A DNA stretch of 64,000 bases from Sulfuricurvum sp. (GCF_028710345.1 NZ_JAQTUH010000004.1:157183-221182); one strand, 5' to 3'. Positions 25,667 to 34,973 are shown, counted from the stretch's first letter. Numbers and translations are program-made. The notes: a model not told the origin generated them from the sequence alone.

Positions 25667-27996
25667 AATGAACCTCTCTTTTTTGTTTGGAATGTAAGAA
25701 AATCGCATATCTCATTGATGTTAACCTTATTAAATATCCCCTCAACATTTTGGGCATCAGGGAAATGAGAGATAAGTTTATTATCATCTTCAGCCGAAAT
25801 AATAATTGTGGGTGTACGAATAGCATTTGCTTCCATAAATTGTAATACTTCCGAGCTGATTCCATCCACCAAAAAGAAATCGAGAATAATGAAATCAAAA
25901 CGCTCCTTTTCTAAAAGCTCTTTGGCAAGATTGACTGAATTGGTCACCATGATATTAAAATCATTTTTTAACCGCTCAACCAAAATCTGCTGATACTCAT
26001 GAGCATCCTCAACAATTAATATACTAGGAAGTCCGGAATCAAGATTCGGATAGGATGTCATTGTGGTTTGTGAGTCAGATACGGGGATCGTAAAATAAAA
26101 GGTAGAACCTACTCCAATTTGACTCTCTACCCACAATTTTCCTTTATGGAGATCTTCGATAATCCGCTTCGAAATAGCCAATCCTAATCCCGTCCCTTTA
26201 CTGCTTTTTTGAAATGGATTTTCCACCTGCGTAAAAGGGTCAAACAATGTAGCGATATCTTTCGCTTCAATCCCTATCCCCGTATCGGTGATGGAAAAGC
26301 GATATACCCGCTCCACTAAATCATACTCCAGTCCCAAGGTGATCTCTCCACCCTCTTGGGTAAATTTAACTGCATTACTAAGCAAGTTTAAGAGTACTTG
26401 AACAATCAATGAGCGATCCAAATAAAGCCCCAATGAAATCAATTCCGGATGATGGAAAGTAATCGCTTTTTTCTGAGCCAACGGCTCAACAATAGACAAC
26501 ACTTCATGAAAAATGCCTGCAACAACGGTTATTTCCGGCTTGAAATTTAACTTTCCTGCTTCCAATTTTGCAAAATCCAAAATCGTATTCACAAGCGACA
26601 AAAGATTATTGCCCGAGATTGTAATCTTTTGGATATAAGCTCGAAGATTTTCCGGAATGCTTTTATTCATCATCAAGATTTGAGAAAATCCGATGATAGC
26701 ATTGAGTGGCGTTCGCAATTCATGACTCATATTGGCTAAAAACATATCTTTAGCCCTGCTGGAGCGTTCAGCATCATCAACAAGCCGTATCAACGCATGT
26801 TCTCGCTCCCGATTTTGGAAGTTTTGACGCAAAATTTCGAGCAATATGCGGATAATTTCTGTCATATAGTGCTTATTAGGGATATCTTTCAAAGCCACTC
26901 CGACATTCATCCGATGTTCATTGAGAACGATCTTTCCGACTACATCGTACTCTTCCCCGCCATCAATATGCCCCTCACCAACATACAATCCCTCGATACA
27001 CCATCCGAGCGTTTGGTGAAGCTGCTCATACAGTTTTTCTCGTACACCATTAATGAGTTCATCCGGATTATAAGATGAACCACTCTCATATATTGAATGG
27101 GCACAGGCGTGCAAGAACTCAATCCCCGAATGAACACCCATATAAGTCGTCGCCGAAATATCACTGAGCGGTTTATCGATAATCCCATACAGCGCTTGGG
27201 ATATCTCTATAATACGTTCATATACCGTTTTCCCCTCTGCACGTGGCAACTGCAACAACATTTCCACATTTTCATGATAGGCATGATGGAGAGAGCGTGC
27301 TTGGGAAATATCTATCCCAAAACCCAATAACAACTCCGATTTATCCCCTAGTACATCAAGTGTGCGACTAAAAGGGCAGGAGTCTTCAGTGTGAAACGTT
27401 TCGTTCTCAATCGCCCCTTTATCCCAAAAACGTATCAATTTTTGCTGATTTTGTTTGTGTATCGTCAGTGCTGCGTATAAAGTATCAAACAGCGTCAAGA
27501 CTTCATTCTCCCGCTTAAGCTCCTCTTGATGTTTGAAGTAACGATCAACATAACTCTGATTCATCACCGATTCACTAATCCGTATCATTTTGAGAATAAT
27601 CGCTAAATCTTCCCGTACATTGACATTGATACCTGCTAAATCAATAATAATTTCATTTAAAATATCAAATCCGCGTGACACTTGAATCGCTTCAAGCCCT
27701 ATTGCCATATGGATTTCGGCGATTTGACGCGTTCTCTCTATCAAGCGCTCATCAAAAGGGTGAATAAACAAAGAGCTAAAATACTCCCCAAACATTCGGA
27801 CTAAACGGGGAGTATCGGACAGGGAGAGGATATTACGAAACGTAGGATCTTTTAAAAGATAATGGCTATACATCCTATCGGCGATAAGACTGCCGAACGA
27901 ATGAATATATGAACCCACTTTTTCACGTTGCTTAAGATGATTTTCATCCAGCTCAAATAATGTCATCAGTGATATGGAATCAAATGGTTTACGCAT
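25663..27996 (-). CDS. Hybrid histidine kinase with a globin-like N-terminal sensor
   Basis: A 777-residue cytoplasmic kinase. Residues about 20-155 resemble a globin-coupled sensor: IADRMYSHYLLKDPTFRNIL, then EYFSSLFIHP and IAEIHMAIGLEAIQVSRGF, with H96 as candidate haem-binding histidine. Residues about 195-250 contain H202, C207, H238 and H241 in a pattern like a CZB zinc-binding domain. An unassigned region follows to 395. Then come HisKA (NMSHELRTPLNAI, H425), HATPase (NLLSNAVKFTQEGG; GTGLGLAISKRII) and a C-terminal receiver domain with D706. Oxygen, NO or redox sensing is inferred. Overlaps its neighbours on both sides. Confidence 0.85.
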   Translation of the reverse strand: MRKPFDSISLMTLFELDENHLKQREKVGSYIHSFGSLIADRMYSHYLLKDPTFRNILSLSDTPRLVRMFGEYFSSLFIHPFDERLIERTRQIAEIHMAIGLEAIQVSRGFDILNEIIIDLAGINVNVREDLAIILKMIRISESVMNQSYVDRYFKHQEELKRENEVLTLFDTLYAALTIHKQNQQKLIRFWDKGAIENETFHTEDSCPFSRTLDVLGDKSELLLGFGIDISQARSLHHAYHENVEMLLQLPRAEGKTVYERIIEISQALYGIIDKPLSDISATTYMGVHSGIEFLHACAHSIYESGSSYNPDELINGVREKLYEQLHQTLGWCIEGLYVGEGHIDGGEEYDVVGKIVLNEHRMNVGVALKDIPNKHYMTEIIRILLEILRQNFQNREREHALIRLVDDAERSSRAKDMFLANMSHELRTPLNAIIGFSQILMMNKSIPENLRAYIQKITISGNNLLSLVNTILDFAKLEAGKLNFKPEITVVAGIFHEVLSIVEPLAQKKAITFHHPELISLGLYLDRSLIVQVLLNLLSNAVKFTQEGGEITLGLEYDLVERVYRFSITDTGIGIEAKDIATLFDPFTQVENPFQKSSKGTGLGLAISKRIIEDLHKGKLWVESQIGVGSTFYFTIPVSDSQTTMTSYPNLDSGLPSILIVEDAHEYQQILVERLKNDFNIMVTNSVNLAKELLEKERFDFIILDFFLVDGISSEVLQFMEANAIRTPTIIISAEDDNKLISHFPDAQNVEGIFNKVNINEICDFLTFQTKKRGSL

Positions 27997-28363
27997 TGAT
28001 GTAGTTATCCAATACCCGTTTCATCTCATCCATATCGATCGGTTTTGAAATATAATTATCAAAACCGTGGAGCAATAACTTCTCACGATCTCCGCTAATC
28101 GCAAACGCTGTTACACATATCATCGGAAGGATAAGACCAAGCTTTTTAATCTCATCCACCAAAATATATCCATTCATAACTGGCATATCAACATCAGTAA
28201 GAAGGAGATCAAACGGCTCACTCGCCAATTTCTCCAGCGCCTCAGCCCCATTCTCAACAATCGTTATAGCCACATCAGGATAGAGGATTTCGACCATTGC
28301 TTGCACCACCATTTGATTATACTCTTCATCTTCAGCTATTAAAATTTTCACTTGTTTCTCCAT
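27989..28363 (-). CDS. Single-domain response regulator
   Basis: A 124-residue receiver domain with no output domain: acidic cluster IAEDEEYNQ, phospho-acceptor in LLLTDVDMPVMNG, conserved threonine/alanine in ICVTAFAIS and lysine in YISKPIDMDEM. It probably relays phosphate from one of the operon's kinases, CheY-like. ATG shares one base with the stop of the upstream REC-HD-GYP gene (TAATG), and its end overlaps the hybrid kinase start by eight bases, showing tight coupling. Confidence 0.95.
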   Translation of the reverse strand: MEKQVKILIAEDEEYNQMVVQAMVEILYPDVAITIVENGAEALEKLASEPFDLLLTDVDMPVMNGYILVDEIKKLGLILPMICVTAFAISGDREKLLLHGFDNYISKPIDMDEMKRVLDNYINA

Positions 28364-29457
28364 TACTGTAATTGATCGATAAGATTCATAATCGACGGGG
28401 TCTCTTCTTCATCCGGAAAGGCCTCTTTGATAGCCAAAAATTGATCCAAATTCTCTATAAAAAGGGTTAAAAGCTTTTCATCAAAATGACTTCCGGAACC
28501 CTCTTGCATGATTTCAACTGTTTTTTCAACACTAAACGCTTTTTTATATACCCGTTCAGAACTCAATGCATCAAACACATCCGCAATCGATACGATACGA
28601 GCATATATATGGATTTTCTCCCCTTTAAGGCCGGCAGGGTATCCTGTACCGTCTATTTTTTCATGGTGCTGCAATGCGATAATCCGTCCAACCTCCAAAA
28701 CGGGGTAATTTCCCTCACTCTCCAACATCTTGCCACCCAAAACAGCATGAAGCTTCATAATCTCAAACTCCTCGGGAGTAAACCGACCGGGTTTGAGTAA
28801 AATCTGATCGGGAATCCCCACTTTGCCGATGTCGTGGAGGGGCGAAGCATACAGCACCAACTCCACCTCTTCCGTATCTAGCCCTGCCAACTCAGCGAGT
28901 TTTGCTGAATAATGGCTCATCCGTTTAATATGCATCCCCGTCTCTAAATCACGGTATTCGGACGCCTTCCCCAATCGTGCAGAAATCTCATATTCGGTTT
29001 TTTTAGCTTGCATTAGCGCATCCGACAACTCACGAGTACGCTCTTCCACCATGCTGTTGAGGTTATCTTGATAATCTTTTATTTTAGCATAGTTAAAAGT
29101 TCGTAACTTCAACTCTTCAATATCGTACGGCTTACTGATAAAATCATCTCCGCCGAGATTAAGGGCACGCAACTTTTCTTCTTTATTCGCGGTGACGATG
29201 ATAGTGGGGATCTGCTTCCATACAGCATTCCCCTTTAACCGCTCCAATGTCTCAAATCCATTAAGAACGGGCATCGCTAAATCGAGTAAAATCACATGGA
29301 AACAAGGATCTTTTTCGAGAATCTCCAAAGCTATCTGACCATTTTCTGCTTTTATTAGCTCCGTATTCTCATATTCCATAAATGCTAATTCTATAAGATC
29401 GAGATTAAACTCCTGATCATCAACCGCTAATATTCGGACTTTTTCCATGAGTGTCAC
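28363..29457 (-). CDS. Response regulator with HD-GYP output
   Basis: A 364-residue (or 361) protein. The N-terminal receiver domain has VDDQEFNLDLIELAF, phospho-acceptor in VILLDLAMPVLNG and DDFISKPYDIEEL. A coiled-coil linker follows, then an HD-GYP domain: HIKRMSHYSAKLAELAG, SPLHDIGKVGIPDQILLKPG, HHEKIDGTGYPAGLKG and ADVFDALSSERVYKKAFS. It is a predicted phosphorylation-controlled c-di-GMP phosphodiesterase (RpfG type). GTG 29457 has AAAAGG four bases before it, ATG 29448 is nine bases further in, and either could be used. First gene of the six-gene operon. Confidence 0.93.
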   Translation of the reverse strand: MTLMEKVRILAVDDQEFNLDLIELAFMEYENTELIKAENGQIALEILEKDPCFHVILLDLAMPVLNGFETLERLKGNAVWKQIPTIIVTANKEEKLRALNLGGDDFISKPYDIEELKLRTFNYAKIKDYQDNLNSMVEERTRELSDALMQAKKTEYEISARLGKASEYRDLETGMHIKRMSHYSAKLAELAGLDTEEVELVLYASPLHDIGKVGIPDQILLKPGRFTPEEFEIMKLHAVLGGKMLESEGNYPVLEVGRIIALQHHEKIDGTGYPAGLKGEKIHIYARIVSIADVFDALSSERVYKKAFSVEKTVEIMQEGSGSHFDEKLLTLFIENLDQFLAIKEAFPDEEETPSIMNLIDQLQ

Positions 29458-29586
29458 TTTACCTTTTATTATATGCTACTAGCTATAGTGTACTCCTAGA
29501 AATTTTAAATGCTGTTGAGTCTTTATTATGAAGATGATTTTTAAAATTACGTTATACTACTCTCATGTTAATTTAGGGGGATTTCT

Positions 29587-30003
29587 ATGGCAGGGGTAAC
29601 ATTTTCTTTTGATAATTTCGCAGCACTTATCGATCTTAATATCGGTATTGCTAATCGTCTTGATGAGAACCGATCGGAGAGTTTTACGATTTTGTTTTGT
29701 GATTTTGCAGGTATGACCCAAGAGATTATTAACACTAACCTTCCAAACCTGCTACGCACTTCTGATTCAATTGTCCATCATGAAAATTATTATTTCTTTG
29801 TCATGCCCTATACCGACCGATACGGGACAGGAATCGTCAAACGGATGTTCGAGGAGATGTTCGCCCGTCCTATCCCCTCAAGTGCCGTATGCTATCCGGC
29901 AAACGGGGAAAACAAAGGAGAACTTTTTGAATCGCTGCATGCGGAAGTGAAAAAGATGCACCGTATTGACCTCGATTGCCTCTATGGTGCGCTAGAGGGA
30001 TAA
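29587..30003 (+). CDS. Small GGDEF-like protein without active site
   Basis: A 138-residue protein not firmly recognised. Its layout follows the second half of a GGDEF domain: a strand ESFTILFCDF, then LRTSDSIVHHENYYFFVMP where cyclases have L-R-x-x-D-x-v-x-R-x-G-G-D-E-F, a helix IVKRMFEEMF, a strand SSAVCYP and LFESLHAEVKKMHRID. The signature is replaced by HENYYF, so no cyclase activity is expected. It diverges from the six-gene signalling operon and may belong to it functionally. GGGGG lies six bases before ATG 29587, with TATACT upstream. Confidence 0.6.
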   Translation: MAGVTFSFDNFAALIDLNIGIANRLDENRSESFTILFCDFAGMTQEIINTNLPNLLRTSDSIVHHENYYFFVMPYTDRYGTGIVKRMFEEMFARPIPSSAVCYPANGENKGELFESLHAEVKKMHRIDLDCLYGALEG

Positions 30004-30006
30004 CCG

Positions 30007-30720
30007 TTATTGGCGTAACCCTACCGACTCAAACCGATGGTACGGAGACGTTTTATAATATCGGATTGCTTCGGCAAACTCATCTTTTCGTATATCTCGT
30101 TTGTCGCATATCGATTGAACAACAGGAGTCATCGGTTTGGTATCAGCCATAGAAACACTCGATATCAGAGGGAGCGTTACTGGTTTCACTTCCGTATATG
30201 GCTGAACAGCTTCTATCGGTTTGGCTTCCGCAAGTACTTTTGCTACTTCTACCGGTTTAACCTCTGAGTGTACCTGCGCGGCTTCTGTTGATTTAACTTC
30301 CGCAACCGCTTTTGCTACTTCTACCGGCTTAACCTCTGAGTGTGCCGGCACGGCATCTATCGGCTTTACTTCCGCAAGCGCCCGTACTACCTCTGTCGGT
30401 TTTGATTCTGTATGGGTAGCATTCTCAGCCGTAAAATGTCTCTCTACGGGACGAACAAACGCATCACTGCTCACAACGTTACGCGCATTTTTTAGCGCTT
30501 TACCCGCATTTTTACCATCTTTAAACGCCCCCAATGTGACAACGTAACGACTGTTTTCAACATTTTTATGTATATCTAAACCCGATTTTTTTAATTTCTT
30601 ATCAAACTCTTTGGTTACCGATTTTTCATATATCGCGCTGATCACTTGAACCGTAACGGGCTCGGATGCACACATTACACTACTCATCCCTAATACAGCA
30701 AAAAACATTAATTTTTTCAT
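30007..30720 (-). CDS. Secreted SPOR-domain protein with 12-residue tandem repeats
   Basis: A 237-residue protein with signal peptide MKKLMFFAVLGMSSVMCA. Residues about 22-95 look like a SPOR domain, which binds denuded peptidoglycan glycan strands: VTVQVISAIYEKSVTKEF and SRYVVTLGAFKDGKNAGKAL. Residues 103-186 are seven copies of a 12-residue repeat with core E-V-K-P-x-E-V (for example HSEVKPVEVAKA), a Pro/Lys/Glu-rich extended stretch probably spanning the periplasm or wall. The last 35 residues (DEFAEAIRYYKTSPYHRFES) are unassigned. Ends three bases from the convergent GGDEF-like gene. Confidence 0.7.
   Translation of the reverse strand: MKKLMFFAVLGMSSVMCASEPVTVQVISAIYEKSVTKEFDKKLKKSGLDIHKNVENSRYVVTLGAFKDGKNAGKALKNARNVVSSDAFVRPVERHFTAENATHTESKPTEVVRALAEVKPIDAVPAHSEVKPVEVAKAVAEVKSTEAAQVHSEVKPVEVAKVLAEAKPIEAVQPYTEVKPVTLPLISSVSMADTKPMTPVVQSICDKRDIRKDEFAEAIRYYKTSPYHRFESVGLRQ
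30163..30414 (-). repeat. 36-bp coding tandem repeat, seven copies
   Basis: Codes for residues 103-186 of the SPOR protein. Copies 3 and 5 differ by one residue and alternate with more diverged copies, so the unit has probably also duplicated as a 72-bp pair. Copy number may vary between strains. Confidence 0.75.
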
Positions 30721-30822
30721 GCTACTAACTACCTTTGTCTGGATAATTCTGAATAGCTATATCGGCATTTTGTTTTAAAACCTTTACCTTTTATCACAAA
30801 CAAAAATTAAGAACCAAGTGGG

Positions 30823-30828
30823 CATAAT
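30823..30828 (+). promoter_or_regulatory. -10 box of tRNA-Ala
   Basis: CATAAT ends 22 bases before the tRNA 5' end, in the 130-base gap upstream of it. No clear -35 box is seen, as is usual in Campylobacterota. Confidence 0.4.
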
Positions 30829-30850
30829 TTCACTCCAGCAACTACTTCAA

Positions 30851-30926
30851 GGGCCCTTAGCTCAGCTGGGAGAGCGCAACGCTGGCAGCGTTGAGGTCAC
30901 CGGTTCGATCCCGGTAGGGTCCACCA
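30851..30926 (+). tRNA. tRNA-Ala (anticodon GGC)
   Basis: A 76-base cloverleaf. Acceptor stem GGGCCCT pairs with AGGGTCC (one G-U), the D arm contains AGCTCAGCTGGGAGAGC, the anticodon stem CAACG/CGTTG encloses loop CTGGCAG with anticodon GGC, and the T arm is ACCGG-TTCGATC-CCGGT. Discriminator A and CCA are encoded. It lies alone, not in an rRNA operon. Confidence 0.97.
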
Positions 30927-31087
30927 ATACATAAACATTATCGTTCTAATCAATCAAACCTATAAAAAATTCAATAAAAGCATAAAGTTAAATTTCTAAA
31001 CTTTGATTTGTTAAAATGTAAGCTTAACTTAACTATAATATCAATATTCACTATAAATCATCAAAATATCATAAGGATGCACAAATT

Positions 31088-31879
31088 ATGGATTTTATGT
31101 TAATGTCGGCAGGTGCTATCACAGGTTTGCTAGTAGGTTTGACAGGAGTTGGAGGAGGAGCACTAATGACTCCATTGCTTTTACTTGTATTCGGAATAGC
31201 CCCGATGGCAGCAGTTGGAACCGATTTATGGTTTGCCGCGATTACCAAACTTTTTGCTATGCGGATTCATCAACATCATGGCTTGATTGATTGGCAAGTC
31301 GTCAAACGTCTTTGGATAGGGAGTCTTAGCGCATCAACAATAACATTGATATGGATGAAACTTTATCCAGTAGATGACAGCGCTGTAATCTTGCTCAAAA
31401 CAACCATTGCTATTGCGGTAGTGTTAACAGCAACCGGCATTCTATTTCAAAAACAATTGCACGGTTTTGGGCGCTATCTTCGGACAACAGATAGTGAACA
31501 TTTTATACAGTGGCAAGGACCGCTTACCATCATTGCCGGAGCAGTACTTGGGGTATTAGTAACCTTGACATCTGTAGGAGCAGGAGCCCTTGGCGCTGTA
31601 TTTTTAGCCTATCTGTACCCCCTTCGTTTAACCATGCCTCGATTGATAGCAACCGATATTGTTCATGCAATCCCCCTAGCTATGTTTGCCGGAATTGGTC
31701 ACCTAATCATCGGAAATGTTAACTTTATATTACTAGGTAACTTACTTACAGGCTCCATCCCTGCTGTAATTATCGGAGCAATGTTGTCTGCACGATTACC
31801 ACATAAATGGCTACGAATTGGCTTAGCAATAGTGTTATTTTCAATTGGAGCCAAACTGTGGTTAAACGTATGGCATTAA
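31088..31879 (+). CDS. TauE/SafE family permease, probable sulfur-compound transporter
   Basis: A 263-residue protein with about eight membrane helices and the family repeats GAITGLLVGLTGVGGGALMTPLL and GAVLGVLVTLTSVGAGALGAVFL. TauE/SafE proteins move sulfite, sulfonates or related anions. It directly precedes cysDNCQ in the same direction (77-base gap), so sulfate or sulfite transport for that pathway is likely. AAGGA lies nine bases before ATG 31088, and a TATAAT box is seen about 50 bases upstream. Confidence 0.88.
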   Translation: MDFMLMSAGAITGLLVGLTGVGGGALMTPLLLLVFGIAPMAAVGTDLWFAAITKLFAMRIHQHHGLIDWQVVKRLWIGSLSASTITLIWMKLYPVDDSAVILLKTTIAIAVVLTATGILFQKQLHGFGRYLRTTDSEHFIQWQGPLTIIAGAVLGVLVTLTSVGAGALGAVFLAYLYPLRLTMPRLIATDIVHAIPLAMFAGIGHLIIGNVNFILLGNLLTGSIPAVIIGAMLSARLPHKWLRIGLAIVLFSIGAKLWLNVWH

Positions 31880-31956
31880 ACTAAATATTGATACGATATA
31901 ATTCACCATTATTATAATTTAGAATATAAATTTTCATAAAATAAAAGGTTATTTAA

Positions 31957-32868
31957 ATGATAGATGAAAAAAGGTTAACCCACCTCAAGCAACTGGAAGC
32001 CGAAGCTATCCATATCATGCGTGAAGTGGTAGCAGAGTTTGAAAATCCGGCAATGCTTTATAGCATTGGGAAAGACTCCTCGGTAATGCTACATATTGCC
32101 CAAAAAGCATTTTATCCTGCACCGCCACCATTTCCGCTTGTGCATGTAGATACCATGTGGAAATTTCATGAAATGATTGAATTTCGTGACCAGCGAGCCA
32201 AAGAGGTAGGGATGGATCTGATCGTCTACGTCAATCCACAAGGGAAAGAGATGAATATCAGCCCTTTTGAGCATGGCTCAGCAGTACACACAGACATTAT
32301 GAAAACAGAGGGTCTCAAACAGATGCTTGATATCTACAAATACGATGCTGTATTTGGGGGAGCACGTCGGGATGAAGAAAAAAGTCGGGCCAAAGAACGT
32401 ATTTACTCTTTTCGTGACAAATTTCATCGTTGGGATCCAAAGAATCAGCGCCCTGAATTGTGGAATATCTATAATGGGCGTCATCATAAAGGTGAAAGTA
32501 TTCGTGTATTTCCCCTTTCAAATTGGACAGAACTTGATATTTGGCAATATATTTATTTAGAACAAATTCCTATCCCTTCTCTCTATTTCGCGGCTGAACG
32601 TGAAGTGGTCGAGATGGGTGGAACACTTATCATGGTTGATGATGATCGAATGCCAGAAGAACTTCGAAAAACTGCTAAAAAAGAGCTTGTCCGCTTTCGT
32701 ACGCTTGGATGTTATCCGTTGACGGGTGCGGTAGAATCAAATGCAACCACGCTACCAGAGATTATACAAGAGATGCTTTTAACAACAACTTCTGAACGAC
32801 AGGGTCGATTGATCGATAGCGATTCAACCGGTTCTATGGAAAAGAAAAAAATAGAAGGATATTTTTAA
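31957..32868 (+). CDS. cysD: Sulfate adenylyltransferase subunit 2
   Basis: A 303-residue ATP sulfurylase catalytic subunit that makes adenosine 5'-phosphosulfate (APS) from sulfate and ATP. PP-loop [12 protein letters not shown] lies at about residues 35-46. Other family marks are [48 protein letters not shown] and [16 protein letters not shown]. Length equals E. coli CysD (302). Its stop shares a base with the cysN start (TAATG). Confidence 0.98.
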   Translation: MIDEKRLTHLKQLEAEAIHIMREVVAEFENPAMLYSIGKDSSVMLHIAQKAFYPAPPPFPLVHVDTMWKFHEMIEFRDQRAKEVGMDLIVYVNPQGKEMNISPFEHGSAVHTDIMKTEGLKQMLDIYKYDAVFGGARRDEEKSRAKERIYSFRDKFHRWDPKNQRPELWNIYNGRHHKGESIRVFPLSNWTELDIWQYIYLEQIPIPSLYFAAEREVVEMGGTLIMVDDDRMPEELRKTAKKELVRFRTLGCYPLTGAVESNATTLPEIIQEMLLTTTSERQGRLIDSDSTGSMEKKKIEGYF

Positions 32869-34325
32869 TGGCTCATCAAGGTGATTTAATCGCAAGCAAT
32901 ATCGAAGAATACCTCCATCAACATGAAAACAAGGGATTAATGCGTCTCATAACCTGCGGTAGCGTAGATGATGGGAAAAGTACCCTTATCGGAAGACTTC
33001 TCTATGATTCAAAAATGATTTTTGAGGATCAACTCTCTGCGATCGAAAAAGATTCAAAAAAAGTGGGAACACAAGGTGGGGAGCTTGATCTTGCTCTGCT
33101 AGTAGACGGGTTACAAAGCGAACGAGAGCAAGGGATTACAATTGATGTCGCGTATCGATTTTTTTCAACTGATAAACGAAAATTTATTATCGCTGACACT
33201 CCTGGACATGAACAATATACACGTAATATGGCGACAGGAGCATCTACGGCAGATTTAGCAATCATATTGATTGATGCACGCTATGGTGTTCAAACACAAA
33301 CCCGTCGTCACTCCTATATTGTCCATCTTTTAGGGATAAAACATATTATTGTTGCAATCAATAAAATGGATTTGGTTGACTTTAGCGAATCACGCTTTAA
33401 TGAAATTCGAGAAGAATATACTACTTTATCCAAAGAACTAGGGATCGAAAATCCTATTTACGTCCCAATGTCGGCACTAAATGGTGATAATGTCGTCAAT
33501 GCCAGCGAACAATCGCCGTGGTACAATGGCGAGTGTTTGATGGAAATTCTTGATACACTCGATATTTCAGACAAGAGTGATGCGAAGCCTTTCCGATTTC
33601 CAGTTCAGTGGGTAAATCGTCCGAATTTAAACTTTCGCGGTTTTGCAGGAACTATAGCATCCGGAAGTGTCAAAGTCGGTGATGAAATTACCGTACTCCC
33701 TTCTGGAAAAACGACCCGCATTAAATCGATTATCCCCCCTATGGCAGAAAACAACCTCTCCCTAATGGGTGAAAATAGTGCGATAGAAACCCTCGATGAA
33801 GCTTATGCGCCGATGGCGGTCACATTGACAACAGAAGATGAAGTCGATATTAGCCGAGGAGATATGATTGTCCATGCAGAGCATCTCCCTCGCATCTCTA
33901 ACAGTTTAAAAGTAATGATAGTATGGATGGCGGATGAGCCGATGAGTATAGGAAAAAACTATCATATTAAATCTGCAACAACTGTATTGGGTGGTAGTTT
34001 TGATCATATAAATTATAAAATTGATGTCAATACTTATGAAAAAGCAATCGTCGAAGAGCTTCATCTTAACGACATAGCTTCTTGTAAACTTGTATTAAAC
34101 CGTCCAATCGCAGCAGACCCTTATCGATTAAATCGATCAACCGGAAGTTTTATCGTGATTGATCGTTTAAGCAATAGCACTGTAGGTGCTGGGATGATTG
34201 TCGATGTCAGTCGTCGTGATCAAGATATTGTCCCTAGTGATCACCGCGAATACACACAAGCTGAAGTTGAATTAAATAGATACATCCGAAACCATTTTCC
34301 GGAATGGGGATGCAAGGCTATTTGA
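32868..34325 (+). CDS. cysN: Sulfate adenylyltransferase subunit 1 (GTPase)
   Basis: A 485-residue EF-Tu-like GTPase that drives APS synthesis by CysD. The P-loop is GSVDDGKSTLIGRLL (from residue 31), switch regions include EREQGITIDVAYRFF and IADTPGHEQYTRNMATGAS, and NKMDLVD is the guanine-specificity motif. Two beta-barrel domains follow. It is not fused to an APS kinase domain as in CysNC; the kinase is encoded separately 45 bases downstream. Confidence 0.97.
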   Translation: MAHQGDLIASNIEEYLHQHENKGLMRLITCGSVDDGKSTLIGRLLYDSKMIFEDQLSAIEKDSKKVGTQGGELDLALLVDGLQSEREQGITIDVAYRFFSTDKRKFIIADTPGHEQYTRNMATGASTADLAIILIDARYGVQTQTRRHSYIVHLLGIKHIIVAINKMDLVDFSESRFNEIREEYTTLSKELGIENPIYVPMSALNGDNVVNASEQSPWYNGECLMEILDTLDISDKSDAKPFRFPVQWVNRPNLNFRGFAGTIASGSVKVGDEITVLPSGKTTRIKSIIPPMAENNLSLMGENSAIETLDEAYAPMAVTLTTEDEVDISRGDMIVHAEHLPRISNSLKVMIVWMADEPMSIGKNYHIKSATTVLGGSFDHINYKIDVNTYEKAIVEELHLNDIASCKLVLNRPIAADPYRLNRSTGSFIVIDRLSNSTVGAGMIVDVSRRDQDIVPSDHREYTQAEVELNRYIRNHFPEWGCKAI

Positions 34326-34370
34326 TGTGCATAAAAAAAATCACCCACCTCATTCAAGAAAGTTCTAATA

Positions 34371-34973
34371 ATGTCACACACTAATATTGTATGGCACAAT
34401 CATCAAGTTTCAAACGCTGAGCGTGCAAAAATCAAAAATCAAAAACCCTGCATCCTTTGGTTTACCGGCTTAAGTGGATCTGGTAAATCAACCATTGCCA
34501 ATGCTTTGGAACTGAAACTTTTTGAAATAGGAAAACACACCTATCTGCTTGATGGTGACAATATACGCCATGGGCTCAATAAAGATTTAGCTTTTAATGA
34601 TCATGACCGAATTGAAAATATTCGCCGAATCGGAGAAGTCAGCAAACTCTTTGTTGACGCAGGATTAATAGTCATTACGGCATTTATCTCACCCTTTTGC
34701 TCCGATCGACAAATTGTTCATGATCTGGTTGCAGAGGGAGAATTTATTGAAGTATTTGTTGATACCCCGATAGATATTTGCGAACAAAGAGATCCAAAAG
34801 GGCTCTATACTAAGGCACGGAATGGGGACATCCCCTTTTTTACCGGAATCAGCTCTCCGTATGAAGCTCCTCAAGAGCCACAAATTCATCTTCTTACTGA
34901 AGAACTAGGGATTGAGGGGTGCGTTAGCACTATAATTGATTATTTACAATCCAAAGGATACCTGCATGCTTAA
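34371..34973 (+). CDS. cysC: Adenylylsulfate kinase
   Basis: A 200-residue kinase that phosphorylates APS to PAPS. It has P-loop FTGLSGSGKSTIANALE (residues 31-47), DGDNIRHGLNKDLAFNDHDR and ENIRRIGEVSKLFVDAGLI, and TAFISPFCSDRQ, all CysC signatures. A close relative in the C. jejuni capsule locus acts instead in phosphoramidate synthesis; here adjacency to cysD and cysN and absence of the other phosphoramidate genes support a true APS kinase. PAPS serves sulfate reduction or sulfotransferases. Overlaps cysQ by eight bases. Confidence 0.93.
   Translation: MSHTNIVWHNHQVSNAERAKIKNQKPCILWFTGLSGSGKSTIANALELKLFEIGKHTYLLDGDNIRHGLNKDLAFNDHDRIENIRRIGEVSKLFVDAGLIVITAFISPFCSDRQIVHDLVAEGEFIEVFVDTPIDICEQRDPKGLYTKARNGDIPFFTGISSPYEAPQEPQIHLLTEELGIEGCVSTIIDYLQSKGYLHA

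Noticed and set aside
30163-30414. CRISPR-like repeat array
   Set aside because: The repeats are contiguous 36-bp coding units with no unique spacers and no cas genes nearby.
34371-34973. CysC homologue as a cytidine diphosphoramidate kinase (phosphoramidate capsule pathway)
   Set aside because: That role is known for the C. jejuni capsule homologue, but here the gene follows cysDN and precedes cysQ, and the other phosphoramidate genes are absent from the locus.
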